DNA of 64,000 bases from Branchiostoma floridae (taxonomy: Eukaryota > Chordata > Leptocardii > Amphioxiformes > Branchiostomatidae): NCBI RefSeq assembly GCF_000003815.2, contig NC_049994.1, positions 13,129,039 to 13,193,038 of the forward strand, read 5' to 3'. The translations under genes were made by a program, and so were the position numbers. Positions 14,901 through 26,479 of this stretch are shown here, piece by piece (within the stretch, counting starts at the first letter, position 1; each line of letters opens with the position of its first letter). The notes beneath the pieces were generated by a model. The model did no database searches. It saw nothing but the letters and a program-made list of their open reading frames with translations, and was not told where the DNA came from.

Positions 14901-17900
14901 GCAGGTTGATCTCCTTCATGATGTTGGCCAGGCGCACGGGCAGCTCCTGCCGCAGGAACGTGAACGACTTCTTCTCACACGCATTCTTGGACCCTGAAGA
15001 AACAGACAAGGCAGATGCCACATTGTCACATTGTCGCACAGGATTTATTGAGACGTTATTCTTGAGACAGGGCACAGTGGTGACATTGCAATTGGGATCA
15101 AACTCAGGCCCACAGATCCACGGAGTTGGATCCCGATGGCCAAGAAGCAGGGTTGCCTTACTGCTTGTGCCACAGTGACATGTAGACATGGCTTTTCCTT
15201 TAGACTACTAATACTGCTAAGGTAGCCATTTGGCCCCAAATTTGTATTGGTTGTGTGTATACGCAGCACGTAGAAGGATAAATATAACCAGCAAAAATTG
15301 CATTTACATAATCTCTCACACCAAGACCTTTCCGTTAAATGCTATCTAATCCCTACAGGTGTTCAACTTCAACTAAATCGATTTAGCATAAAATAACTGT
15401 ACACACACACTGACAGAAAATCCATGAGTCAGTAGAATAAGGCAGAGTTTAACCCCTGTATCCACCTTACTTAGCAGTTTAATCAACTAGTTCTGGAGTT
15501 GGGAAACACTAGAATGTATCATGCAGCAGATTGTATGGGTGTGTTCCATTTCCAGCCTTCTGATTGGCTGCTGTCGGTTGCAGGCCTTTCAAAAACAAAA
15601 ATATGCCTGGGGTCTGGGGAACATGAGAATGTTACATGTACGTATACTGCATACATACATTTCATTATAAATATAAACACTCAGAAGACTTGGAAGTTGT
15701 TGCTTTTTTCAAAGAGATTAGTATGGGTTGAAAGGAGAGAGAAAATCTTTGACTTCTGAATTTGGATGACTTTCACCTAATTTAAAGAATTTTCGTTGAT
15801 AGCAACAAGTTGGGTAAATAGCTACAGAGGTGTGTCAGGGGTGTGTCCCATTTCCTGTGATCTGATTGGTTGATGAGGGCTCATGCCCGGTCAAAGACCT
15901 TTGGCAAAGATCACAACATGAAGATCTGGTACGAAGCAGAAACACTGTCACAAAAATCGTATATATGTTTTGAAAAAGGGACATGTTTTTTATAAGGGGG
16001 CAAATTAAATCCACATATGTTTTGAAAATGGGGCCTTTTTTTTAAAGGGGGCAAATTAAATCCACATATGTTTTGAAAATGGGGCATGTTTTAAAAAAGG
16101 GGGCAAATTAAATCCACATATGTTTTGAAAATAGGACATGTTTTAAAAAAAGAGGGGCAAATTAAATCCACATATGTTTTGAAAATGGGACTTGTTTTTT
16201 CTTATGGGTCATATCTTTTAAAACAATATGCATCTTAAAAATAACCAAAATGAGAATATGAGACGAAAAAAAAACATACCATTTTCATTTTGTACCGAGT
16301 ATAAGTTTATCCCCCAATCCAGGAAACCCACCGGTTTGCAAAGTGGTGCTTTCAAAATGGTCTATCGTTTCCGATTTACCCCCCATTTTGATAGTGGTGC
16401 TTTCCAGTTACGCCGATTTCAAACTGGTCGATTTCAAACTCCAAACGGAAATGACGTAAGACGTACTACGAAGGACCATTGGGTCAAAACGTGTTTTTGC
16501 AAATGAGCTGTGTGCTCAGAGCAAAGGGGCTACGTGCTCGGCGAAGGAGCTGTGTGCTCACAGCAAACGAGCTGTGTGCTCACAGCAAACGAGCTGTGTG
16601 TTCGGCGAACAAGTTGTGTGCCCACAGCGAAGGGACTTTGTGATCGGCGAACGAGTTGTGTGCACCAAGCTGAAGTTGGTCGGCGATTGGTCCGACGTAA
16701 CATAGTATCCCATTCAGACGTCCATTCGAAGAAACTAAAATTCCTAATTTCCTTTAAAAGCTTAAATGGATATCAAGAACTGCTGGATATTGTCTTTTAT
16801 CACCCAGAATATGTATATACAAGCATAAATAATAACAGAAAGTATCATATCAACGATTAAGCAGAAATAATAGGCCCAATCGGCGGCAAACTTCACTGAT
16901 CTAAAACCGGCTGCCATACCTCTTGTAGAGCAATCTGCTATTTATCTAAACGTGGCCCGTGAATTACACGAATTTAGATAGCGCATATTCTAACGTTTCC
17001 GAAACAAGTATCGAATGTTACGGGCCGGATTCAATTAATGAACTCGAGGGAATTAATTGATAGAAAATACCCGAGCAAAGGGGGGCTAAAATCGGCTGCC
17101 ATACGGCTAGTGTCTAAACGTTGCCCGTGAACTTTTAAGTGCAATTCAGATAGCTCATACCTGTCGTATTTGATACAAATATCTAATCTTACGGACAGGT
17201 TTGACTGTAATTTAACTCAGTGCCGATTTCTTATAGGCCAAACTGCTTCAACTCTAGTTCATCAATTAAATCTAGTCCGTAAGAATTGATACTTGTATTG
17301 AATACGTTGGGGTATACGCTATCTAAATTCGTCTTAAAAGTTCACGGGCTGTAAGAGGCAATTTACTCTACAAGCCGTATGGCAGCCGATTTCAGCACCC
17401 CTTTGCTTGGGTATTTCCTATTTCCTATAGCTATTAGTAAATTAGTTAATTTCCCCATAGTTCATTAATGAAATCCGGCCCGTAAGATTTTATACGTTTT
17501 GAATACGTTAAGATATGCGCTATCTAAATTCGCTTTTAGATATGCGCTATCTAAAAACCAGTCTGAAGTTGGCGGCCGATTGGGCCCATTATTTTTGCTT
17601 AATCGTTGATACAATACTTTCTGTTATTATCTTTATTTATATATATATATACATATATTGGGTGGTAATAGACAATATCCAGAAGTTCTTGATATCCATT
17701 TAAGCTTATGAAGGAAATTAGAAATTTTTAGCTTCTTCGAATGGGCGTCTGAATGGGGTGCTAATTGCTATGTTATGTCTAATGACGAATCGGCGCCTGG
17801 ATCGGCGGCTACCAATCGGCGACCATCTTCAGCCTGGTACACAAAGTCCCTTCGCTGTGAGCACACAGCTCCCTCGCCGAGCACGCAGCCCCTTTGCTGT

Positions 17901-20900
17901 GTGAACACAGCTCTTTCGTTGTGAGCACACAGCTCCTTCGCCGAGCATGCAGCCCCTTCGCTGTGAGCACACCGTGAGCTCCTTTGCTAAAACAGGTTGT
18001 GTCTCAATGGTCCTTCGTACTACGACCCAATGGTCCTTCGTAGACTTACGTCATTTCCGTTTGGAGTTTGAAATCGACCAGTTTGAAATCGGCGTAACTG
18101 GAAAGCACCACTATCAAAATGGGGGGTAAATCGGAAACGATAGACCATTTTGAAAGCACCACTTTGCAAACCGGTGGGTTTCCTGGATTGGGGGATAAAC
18201 TTATACTCGGTACAAAATGAAAATGGTATGTTTTTTTTTTTCGTCTCATATTCTCATTTTGGTTATTTTCAAGATGCATATTGTTTTAAAAGATATGACC
18301 GATAAGAAAAAAACATGTCTCATTTTCAAAACATATGTGGATTTAATTTGCCCCTGTTTTTTAAAACTTGTCCTATTTTCAAAACATATGTGGATTTAAT
18401 TTGCCCCCTTTTTTTAAAACATGTCCCATTTTCAAAACATATGTGGATTTAATTTGCCCCCTTTTAAAAAAAAGGCCCCATTTTCAAAACATATGTGGAT
18501 TTAATTTGCCCCCTTATAAAAAACATGTCCTTTTTTCAAAACATATATACGATTTTTGTGACAGTGTTTCTGCTTCGTAATCTGGCCCCAAAGGTTTTTT
18601 TATTGATAAGATGAACAAGGATTATTATCACTTCAAGGCAATAAGTAGAGCTATGATTATATTCCAATTATTGGCACATAATAGACTCATTAATTAGTCA
18701 GTTTAGGCCTTTGTTACAGTAACAATTATGGCAAATATTCATAGAACAACTTTAGGGCCCTAAGATGTTTTACAAAAATGACAGGATAGCATGTTATTAT
18801 CTATAACAATTTTGGTTATATTGATATTCTTCCAATATCTAAAGCAACAATAGGGCCATGAAAAAAGTATTTTGCAAACTCACAAAAATAAGATTCTGTG
18901 AGACCTGACCAGGTACTACCATAGCAAAACATAAACCACCATTTGAGGCCCCAAACAAAGGTTGCTACTCATAGTCTTGTGACCGTGCCAATAAATTACA
19001 TCTAATGTAAACATATGTAAGGGTGTGTTGGGGGTGTGTGCCATTTCCAAGACTCCCATTGGCTGTTAAAAATACTGATGTCATCACTTACATCAGCAGG
19101 AATCGAACCTTTGACACCAATCAACCAAACTGTTGGGCTGTAGCCAGGAAAATGTAAGGGTTTATAGCTGGGTAGAACAGATCTAGACAATCACTGAGAT
19201 GGGGCGAACAAAGCATTACATTTTATCTCTCACAGTCTCAGAACATTATTTTACTAATTTAGTGAGTCAAGGTTCTACTACACCACAATTAGCCACGTAT
19301 CTACATCTTTCTTTAACAAGTTATCCAGGGTTTGGCACAACAACACAAACATCTGGCCCCTGTGTTTTCAATGACGTAAAAGCCTGGGGGTGTGTCGTAT
19401 TCTGAGACCAGCCATTGGCGGATTGAACCGGTTCATGCAATTTGTTGTTTTTGTTTTTCTTGCAGCTCTTGGTGTCAAACTAAAAGTGAAATCTAGAGAA
19501 TTGTACTTTTCTAGTAGAATGAAAAAAAAATGGCTATACAGAGTCCATAATTTAAACCTAGAATGAATAAGCTATCAAATGCTGTCTATTTAGTATAGGC
19601 CATGTCATTAGGAGGATAGGGGATATTCCCAATCACTGAATCAGCCTTCATTTCTCCTATTGGGTCAGTTAGTTCTGACACTCTTACTTATAATTACAAT
19701 TAGTGAGTTGAGCTTGTCTCAATCATAATGTTTCTGGCTTACTAGGGATTTGTAAGTATATACTGTGCATAAAAGTAACCCATAACAGGTTCTGGCCACT
19801 GTGCACAAAAAATAACCTTCAATTAAAATAACACATGCTTTAAGTAATATCGAAAACTTTGCCTACAAAGGTAACATGACAATAGTTATTACCTATGGCG
19901 TACTAATTTTGAAAATAAGCACATTTCTACACCCTATATTGTTAATATATAGGATTATACTCTTTATACTGTTGAATAGGTGTGTCGCGTTGACGTGGAC
20001 TTCGTTCGAGTCATGTTGACGTGGACTTTGTTCACATTGACTGAAGTGAAAACATTGTACGCATAGGTGATTCATCTGGGTGACATAACGGTCATTGACA
20101 TAGTGGTCATCCAAACTACAAAACACTTCAGAAAAAAGGTAAACACAAAAATCAACACAGTTTTGCTTTGATTATACTATTTTCCAAATGTTTAGGTGGC
20201 TCGATATCGCATGCACATTGTATATAAAACAATGGTTGATATACTTTTATTTATTATCTTCCATCTAGGTTTCTATCACTTGGTTTGCTAAAAATAAAAT
20301 AGCAGGTTTATCTACTCTATTTACCTGCACTTCGAATGTGGTATTTGCCTGAATCGACCACAAGTATGTGCTCCATTACATTATCAAGGCCAAACGTTGT
20401 GGTACAGGTTGCAGCTGGTTCTACTCAGTGTCAGCTGTCAATATTCTGCCTGACAACTTCAAGAACAGCAAAAGAAGCTATATTCATCTAGCCTGGTATC
20501 CAAACGGTGATACCTATTTAACGAAAAGACTCTGCATCTATAGTAGGATAGAATATAACTTATAAGGCCAATATTCAGTCTGGCAACAAAGAAGACTACT
20601 AGTACTACTCGATTTCATCTAGTCACACATCACACATGGATTGCAGGTCTTATACTAAGTTATAGCTTGGTGAAAGATGAAAGACTATGCAGCTATAATA
20701 TGTTTGAATGCCTGGATAGTGGTCCTTGTCCTTAAAATTAGGTCATCAAAAAATAAGCGCCACTATGTGATGACGTCACTATTGAGTGACGTCAGTGTTA
20801 AGGGTCACGTGGTCGCTCTCTTCCATCATGGCGTGATTGTACTTCACATGTGTGTGAATAAAGCTCCCTTTGAATCGAGTTGCATCGTGCCTCTGAGTCT

Positions 20901-23900
20901 CTCATCAGCACCTTGCTGCATCAATGTTGGCGTGGTGGCAGCGGCTGGGAAACGATACCCATGTCGAAACCCGAACTTTGTGCCTGGAGGAGTCGCAATA
21001 GAGGGAACGGGCCAATCGTAACCAAAAGGATGTAGCTACAACAATGGCGGACGTTCTCACTTGTGTAGGAGGGGTTCTGGCGTTTCACCTCCTTCGCGGA
21101 GACCCCGGTCGGAATTTACGCCGTGCCGTCTACACCTAATCCCTGCATCAGCTTCGCTGTAGACCCACAGAGGTTTCAATAGAAGTTGCAGCTTCGCTGT
21201 AGACCCACAGAGGTTTCAATAGAAGTTGCGAAGAGCTTCGCTGTAGACCCACAGAGGTTTCAATAGAAGTTGCAGGGAGCTTCGCTGAACAACCCCCAGA
21301 GGACTCATAGAAGTTGTAGGGAGTAGCCTCGGCTTATTTATCCGGCAATCCTTATTTTTCCGTTCCCCCGACCGAGTGTTTGCGGCGTCCATCAACAACA
21401 ACATCCGCAATGTTTTCCTGGTTCACCCGACTTCGACCGAGACCGCCCACGGACTTTGCTACCGGAACTTTACCCGTAACTGTAACCTGTCATCTACTAA
21501 AAGGAGCATCAACCCACGGAACTGTAGCTGCCTGTAGGAACATCTCAACCAGTGAACACTGACTTTTCGTCTGCTACGAAGAGCGCTGAACACCGAGATC
21601 ACGTCGCCCTACGCTGAACTGGGACAACTCACTAGCCAAACAGAACTCTGATCCATATCTTATCAGTAACCTTTTTGAGTATTACTATTGTATATTCTTA
21701 CCCATGTTACGTTAATTTAGACGTTGTAATTCTCCGGTAACAGTGACACTTTATCTCATTCAACTGTTTCAATATTCTGACGTAATGTATTCACAATCTG
21801 AAGTTATTTGTTACATCATGTTCTACAAACCTTACCTCATTAGTCAACGATTTCCTTCACGTACATTGTCATGTTACTTTCTCTTCACCGGTTCTAAATT
21901 TTCTATTTCTGTAACAGGGGGAGGGGTATTTCATGGATAATACTATTATAGTTCATGTCCGCTCTGCAGATTTATCACTAAAAATAGACAATATTGTCAG
22001 ATTTTATTCTGTTTCAATCAGAATCTTAAGGCAGAAAGAAGAAGAAATGGAAAAGAAGATAAATCACGCCACTATGTGATGACGTCACTATTGAGTGACG
22101 TCAGTGTTAAGGGTCACGTGGTCGCTCTCTTCCATCATGGCGTGATTGTACTTCACATGTGTGTGAATAAAGCTCCCTTTGAATCGAGTTGCATCGTGCC
22201 TCTGAGTCTCTCATCAGCACCTTCCTGCATCAATGTTGGCGAAGATTTAAAGAAAATGATGCAAGAGTTGTTCTTCAGGGTTCTTTTGGTCTGGCATGTC
22301 TGGTCTGCATTACTTGGAAAGAAAGATCATTCCAGGCAGCATGATGTGACCACAGGTTAATCAAAGCCAGTTCCTGAAACCACCTGATATACAACAGTTC
22401 AACAACTAATGCAAAGCACTGCACAAAAATGAGACAGGTAGTGAGGTACTAGTTTTCAAGTCAATGGCGATTGTCTGGGTTGCACTGTCTGAAGTGAAAA
22501 AGAAAGCAAAAAGTTATATGTACAAACAGATAGCAAAAATCACTGAGCCCAACACCACCGTCAACTGGGCCTTGGTTGGTCTGGACGACCAGGGTGTTGA
22601 GCCAAGTTGATCAGGAAAATTGGTTGAGTTGACTGGGATCAGTTTGTAAAGTAAAGGGCCGAATTGTCCTGATCCCAGTTACCATGTACATGTGTACATG
22701 TATCTAGGTCTCAGCCCCTCCCCCTTCTCGGGGTCACCTTGTCACACACATTCCTCCTCCTACTAGAGTTTCAAAACAATAACAGCTTGAACAAGACACT
22801 AAAATTGATTCACCACTGAAAAAAAAAAGTTATGTTTTCCTGGTTTTTAGGGGCCCATTTTCTAATGTCAATCTAAAGCTGTGTTCTAATGGTGGAAACG
22901 TTTACATTTATTGACAGCTAGCTATAGGGTATAAACCTACAGCTATGAGAACAAAAGGAAAGGATTTATTTCTTACCAAAGTGTCAAGTGACTACTCGTC
23001 TGTCACGTAGGCCGGCTGTATCACTTACTGGCCGGCTGCTAGCCGCGACCCAACATGCATGTAAACAAGGAGGTTAAAGAATCTCTTTCTTTAACCTCCT
23101 TGATGTAAACATTTAATTCACGTCATCGGCTACTCTACATGCATACAAACTTTTTCCATTGCCTTGGTACTGTGAAGAAAATTGGTCTGGCTTGAGAAAT
23201 GATTATTCAAATTTCATGAGACGTCTCGAAAACAAAATCTTGGGCTTTTAGAATGGACAAATTTTACTTGAGCTAAAATGAACTGGAGATAAAACCAAGC
23301 AGTAAAACTTTCCAAAAGTATTCACTAGACAGTAAATGATACAAAATCATAATTATCTATCCCTGATACTGGTAGCGCATACAGATCCCTTTATCATTTG
23401 CTTGTAGAATCAGAAAAAAAGGATTTGGTACCTTGGGCTTGACCAAGTCATGGAAGAATGGAATTTATTATAGTTGTCAACAGACACACCCACTTTTTTG
23501 TGCATATTTAACCATTCCTTCATAGAAAACTAGAAACTCTACAAAGAAAGTTTGACAGGATTTTAGGGTCAACGGAAAGTTCTTGACAATTTGCACCATG
23601 AATCTAGGCTACACTTAGTGGATAATACAAAATTTTAGTTCTAAACATTTAAATTTGTAGAACCTGTCAAGGGGCCATATATTACATACAGGTTGACAAG
23701 CTATGCACAGTTTTGTATGTTTAGCAGCTGTTGTTTAGTGTTTGTATGTTTACTGTTTTCCCTTATACTGAAATTACATTGTCTGAAGTTAAGATGTCTT
23801 GTTAAATGTGTATCTTTAAGTTAAAAAAAATCCCAGCTACCAGGGTTCAAGCCAGGATTTCATTTTAGCGTAGTGGGAATGGTATGGTAGCGAAGCGACC

Positions 23901-25985
23901 AATCAGGAGATTAGTGTGGAAGGGGATCTTGGTCCCTTCGCTGTGAGATTTAAAGTTAGAGTGAGAGTTAAAAGTTAAGTAATTTGAAGGATTTTTTGGT
24001 CAGTTTTGATTGGCATATCATCATTTTTCATTGTGAGACATTGATTAGACATTATTGAACAAGCAAATGATAGCAAAACACCACTACGCTAGTGAAAAAT
24101 TAGCGTAGTGGCCCTTATTTTAGCGTAGTGGTCACAAATTTTAGCGTAGTGGCCCACTACGCTAAAATACGCTAGCTAGAACCCTGGCTACTATATCAAC
24201 AGATATCCAAAACCACCCAAGTGCAAGTATGTTTTTGTTTTGGCTACACTGGGTATTGTATTTGTAGCCATGGATTTACGAGCAAAATGTATGAATAATT
24301 TACCAACGATGACTCCTCATAAAGGGCATATTTTGTGATCAATATGTGGGTGGTACCTAGAATACAGACCGAAGTGTTGTGGGACAGAATGTTCAGTGTT
24401 TATAGTACGAATGCAAACAACTATATCCTGTAACTGTTGCAAAGAGAACCTCCGGCTTCCCAAAAGCATTTCCGTCATGTAGCTGACCTTAGAATATTCA
24501 GCACAAGCCACACAACTGTCACAAGCAACGTTTCATTAGAACATAGGGCCACAGTGTCTATTCAAAGACTCAAACGAACACAAAGCAACAGACTTACGAC
24601 CAAAGTCCAACAGTTTCTTCAGAGACAATGGCGACGGGTGGAAATTTCCGTAACGGCTCAAGGCCTTGTTCAGCTTCTGCATCATTTGTCGGGTGCCCAT
24701 TTTGAGCGTCGTCCAGCGACTGACAGCGGCCGAAATCTAATGTTTCTCCTCGGCTCCTCTGCTATATACCACAACACTGGCGGTGTGTACCAGTTGTATT
24801 TGTAATATAATACTGGGTGGCGTCAATATGACCTTTTAAAACGTCATGACATCACATAGTCACCCTGTATATGGTCTGTTTTGTACGTCATTCAACTAGG
24901 CCATAATATGACAAGGACAACCAGTCTCATGACGACATGACACCAGTCTGCCCGCCTGTCCATCAAAACTGGTGCAACCAGTCATGGGGCATATGCAAAT
25001 TAGCACACAATGAAAACAAAGGTCACTGTATGGCAAAATAGTCTAACTTTAACTGACCAACCACAGAAACTAATTGCTTTAATAGTTGTTGGTGTCAAAC
25101 TGGTTGTATCTGTTAGTCTGTCTGCCTTTTGGGTGATTTTATGTTGGTCTAATATTTTATTTGCCCAGGGGGTGTGTACGTGTGGATGCGGTCAACCAGG
25201 GCATCCCTTGTTTGGGTCGCGCCAAAAATAAACTATTTGGCGGGATCAATGGAAATTTACAACTAACTAACGGGGCCTTTTACTAGTTTTAGAGTCCAAC
25301 CATACAACACATAATCATGCCTTTCTCGTACATATCATTGTACACATATGTAGATAGGCTTGGACTATTACATATCTTCCCATAAATATTAAGTTTAATA
25401 GGAACCCCTTTGCAAAGGTATCATAGCCGACATATCCAAGCCGGAAACGAACACGTAGGCTTCTTTGATTCCCTGGGTCCCAAGAATTCACGTACCTGGT
25501 CAACTACATGATATACAAAATAATCGAAGTCTTTGGCGGCTGAGATATGGAAATTTATAGGTTTGGAAAACTGGTTTCTGATGGAAGTTTCCAGTCCGCG
25601 CCGCTTTTCCGTTGAATGGAAATGTAAACATATGCAGTCCGAGCGAGTCATGGAAAATAACAGAACCTGAGTAACGGTACACAGTCACTGCTGTAACGTT
25701 ATAAACGGTAAAACCACCGTTCCTTTCTGGAAATTGTTATCAAAACAGGCGTTATGAATGGATCTAGATGATTATGTAATGTAACAGGTTTTTCCAGTAA
25801 CACAAACTTTTGTTTTCCTGAGTATTTTTCCAGAATTTCCAACATTTTTCACGAGAGAATAAAAAGGAAGCCAGCTTACCGAAATCAAGGAATTGTTGTA
25901 TAGACAACGGCGACGGTGAGAAGCGAGAATAGTGGTCCACTAGAGCCGGTAGACTCTTGAGAATCCTCGGGGAAAGTCTCATCAT
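2931..25985 (-). CDS. PDK: pyruvate dehydrogenase kinase (mitochondrial), 10 coding exons
   Basis: Coding exons in order: 25985-25880, 14993-14852, 14118-14047, 12357-12173, 10238-10152, 9601-9524, 6135-5957, 5521-5411, 3725-3612, 3086-2931. All junctions are GT/AG with matching phase. They sum to 1230 nt (409 aa), the usual size for this family. Known role: the enzyme phosphorylates the E1 alpha subunit of the pyruvate dehydrogenase complex in the mitochondrial matrix and shuts off pyruvate oxidation. Visible landmarks: N-terminal PSPLS...FLDFG; the four-helix domain with [19 protein letters not shown] and [10 protein letters not shown]; the N box [16 protein letters not shown] (H242, E246, N250); the G1 box SDQGGGIP (285-292); the G2 box AGYGYGLP (321-328); and the C-terminal DW motif (D387-W388). 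Exon 8 reads correctly only in the frame through CCACAACCCCCCAAG. Start: MM at 25985; either Met is possible. It is closer to the PDK1-4 family than to branched-chain kinase, but I cannot assign one vertebrate paralogue. Confidence 0.95.
4755..4980. mobile_element. palindromic MITE, family A copy 1 (PDK intron 8 side)
   Basis: The termini are inverted: ttaacgctaattcacc at the left and ggtgaactagcattaa at the right, followed inwards by ctttatccgcagggtaacc and its complement. The arms extend over most of the element, so single strands would fold into one long hairpin. The outer TTAA on both sides may be a target duplication. Related copies lie at 56681-56895 and 59855-60069. No coding capacity. 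Confidence 0.7.
6655..6826. mobile_element. MITE family B copy 1 (TA-flanked)
   Basis: About 172 bp begins with tacagtcaaacctgt and ends with acaggtttgactgta, a near-perfect terminal inverted repeat. Inside, 'ggccactatagacaggtgg' type blocks recur twice. A second copy lies at 9330-9511. The TA at each outer edge fits a Tc1/mariner-like target site, which is inference. Confidence 0.75.
9127..9240 (+). repeat. possible tRNA-derived SINE fragment
   Basis: A tagtccactgg block (9128-9138) resembles a pol III A box, and ggtttgaacct (9206-9216) resembles a B box. The spacing of about 70 nt is larger than in a tRNA, and no cloverleaf is evident, so this may be coincidence. Confidence 0.25.
9330..9511. 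mobile_element. MITE family B copy 2, next to a PDK splice donor
   Basis: This is the second copy of the 6655-6826 element, with the same tacagtcaaacctgt/acaggtttgactgta ends and high internal identity. Its right end stops 12 nt from the last base of PDK exon 6 (9524), so on the minus strand it begins almost at once after the 5' splice site. Confidence 0.75.
14349..14830. repeat. (TAC)n array carrying three partial copies of PDK exon 2 end
   Basis: Interrupted (tac)n runs alternate with three copies of a block at about 14529-14573, 14641-14688 and 14746-14793. Each block contains gaccagctctgcaccagct and the following gactgacggcat type sequence. This is the 3' end of PDK exon 2 (14852-14890) with its GT donor and the first intron bases. 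A shorter 'gcagaaatgtagaagaaata' part recurs further left (14379-14460). The unit is about 105-110 bp, so the region is a compound minisatellite seeded by an exon-intron boundary. Confidence 0.85.
15536..15605. repeat. diverged dispersed repeat with CCAAT/ATTGG core (first of about four)
   Basis: A weak motif (ggtgtgtNccatttcc, then tgattggctg) recurs at about 15536, 15828, 19019 and 19385, all inside PDK intron 1. Some copies are followed by tcaaagacctttgg or tttgacacc. Copies are diverged and their full length is unclear. Confidence 0.4.
15930..18579. mobile_element. 2.65-kb foldback (long palindromic) transposable element
   Basis: The left end tacgaagcagaaacactgtc and right end gacagtgtttctgcttcgta are exact inverted complements. 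Complementarity continues inward from both sides, through many matched landmarks (the casatatgttttgaaaa arrays, a shared acgtcatttcc block, gcttaatcgttgat, tagatagcgcatat), to a centre near 17250. The flanks carry a 6-bp duplication, atctgg (15924-15929 and 18580-18585). Each arm has an outer tandem array of about 50-bp units (15980-16200; mirrored 18290-18545) and an inner array of roughly 25-bp 'gagctgtgtgctcacagc' units (16505-16670; mirrored 17840-17995). No transposase is present. The ORFs inside are cysteine-rich products of the satellite units. It sits in PDK intron 1. Confidence 0.9.
20758..20932 (+). repeat. left LTR with paired CRE sites
   Basis: The LTR opens with two TGACGTCA-type palindromes (within 20771-20795), the consensus for CREB/ATF, then a CACGTG E-box (ggtcacgtggtc). 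An AATAAA signal follows in gtgaataaagctcc. This is a compact promoter plus polyadenylation arrangement. Confidence 0.75.
21143..21305 (+). repeat. 42-bp tandem repeat inside the LTR element
   Basis: The unit gcttcgctgtagacccacag + aggtttcaatagaagttgc recurs about four times; the last copy is degraded (gcttcgctgaacaacccc). It lies downstream of the putative primer-binding site. Confidence 0.8.
22067..22241 (+). repeat. right LTR
   Basis: It is the same length as the left LTR, with one visible difference, and retains both TGACGTCA motifs and the AATAAA. The near identity suggests a recent insertion. Confidence 0.75.
23067..23101. repeat. short perfect hairpin
   Basis: Arms aaggaggttaaag and ctttaacctcctt (13 bp each) flank a 9-nt loop. 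Flanking atgtaaaca/tgatgtaaacat adds partial direct similarity. No T-run follows; function unknown. Confidence 0.5.
23841..24186. mobile_element. inverted-repeat element with gctac target duplication
   Basis: The element begins cagggttc and ends gaaccctg and is flanked by gctac on both sides. Subterminal 'tttagcgtagtggg' occurs near the left end and as cccactacgctaaa near the right end. The unit tagcgtagtgg is repeated several times at 24080-24170. Length 346 bp; no ORF. Confidence 0.75.
24598..24700 (-). CDS. PDK: alternative first exon of the PDK gene
   Basis: An ATG at 24700 opens 34 codons plus one base, ending at a strong donor (C|GTAAGT). It encodes MGTRQMM..., then [19 protein letters not shown], clearly homologous to [19 protein letters not shown] in the main first exon. 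Phase 1 fits PDK exon 2 and gives ...[13 protein letters not shown], one residue longer than with the main exon; PDK proteins with an FGR-type junction are known (PDK3). A TATA-like box sits about 65 bp upstream of the ATG. It lies in PDK intron 1, 1.2 kb inside the main start. The different N-terminus, which in PDKs carries the mitochondrial presequence, could alter import or lipoyl-domain contact; that is inference. A decayed exon copy is the alternative reading, but start, frame and donor are all intact. Confidence 0.75.
24762..24770 (-). promoter_or_regulatory. TATA-like box of the alternative PDK promoter
   Basis: On the minus strand the sequence reads ggtatatagcag, about 65 bp before the alternative ATG at 24700. 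That leaves room for a start site and a short 5' UTR. Confidence 0.5.
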
Positions 25986-26185
25986 GCCTGATCCTTCTGT
26001 TATAAATAAATAATTGACCTAACTCACAACCGTACTCTTCCGCCGGCCGGTGAAATCAAAGACAGTCTGGCCATCGTGCGAGCCGGGTTTTATACCGGTC
26101 ATTACGTCATGGAAAATAAGAGCTCCTCGTCTCTTATTGGTCAATTTGGAGGAGTGTCTAACCCTGCTAGTCTGATTGGCTGTTG
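25986..26185 (-). promoter_or_regulatory. main PDK promoter region
   Basis: Upstream of the ATG at 25985 there is an AT-rich TATA-like stretch (ttatttataa on the minus strand, near 26000-26012), then GC-rich sequence (cggccggcgg). Two CCAAT boxes on the minus strand (ATTGG on plus at 26136-26140 and 26175-26179) lie 150-190 bp upstream. The start site is not defined. Confidence 0.4.
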
Positions 26186-26479
26186 ATGTACCTAATTAAA
26201 ATAAAGTACGTGACTAAGATCACGCGAGATTAGATGAGAGTTCTGGTTCTAGGTGGTCCTCACCGCCTCCTACTGCCTCCTACCGAATATGTAGGGTAAT
26301 GCATTTTTCTCTCGAATGTTCACAGTTTTTTTGGCGACGCCTAAAAGACGAGCCTAATATATGTGCAACCTAGGAATTGTAGTATGTCTCAACAGTAATG
26401 TCTCCACCGGAAAATCTGTACAGGAAATTTGTTTGTTTGAACCTTTTTTTATTATTATTTTTATTTAGTGGGAAGCTCA

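Larger units (their letters stand above)
20758..22241 (+). mobile_element. non-autonomous LTR retrotransposon (TRIM-like), 1.48 kb
   Basis: Two direct repeats of 175 bp (20758-20932 and 22067-22241) differ at only one position I could see (ccttgctgc/ccttcctgc). A tggtggcagcggctggg segment follows the first repeat, where a primer-binding site would lie. A purine-rich run (22031-22060) precedes the second, as a polypurine tract would. The interior of about 1.1 kb has no gag or pol and holds a 42-bp tandem repeat. Orientation is plus, antisense to PDK. No clean target duplication is evident. Confidence 0.8.

Noticed and set aside
16228-16860. Cysteine-rich ORFs in the foldback arms
   Set aside because: They come from the 'gtgtgctcacagc' satellite units, have no conserved frame across both arms and lack any known domain.
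25421-25688. Minus-strand ORF ending at a CAG|GTACGTG donor, as another PDK first exon
   Set aside because: It has no PSPLS-LDFG sequence and no recognisable family; at most it is a non-coding leader exon.
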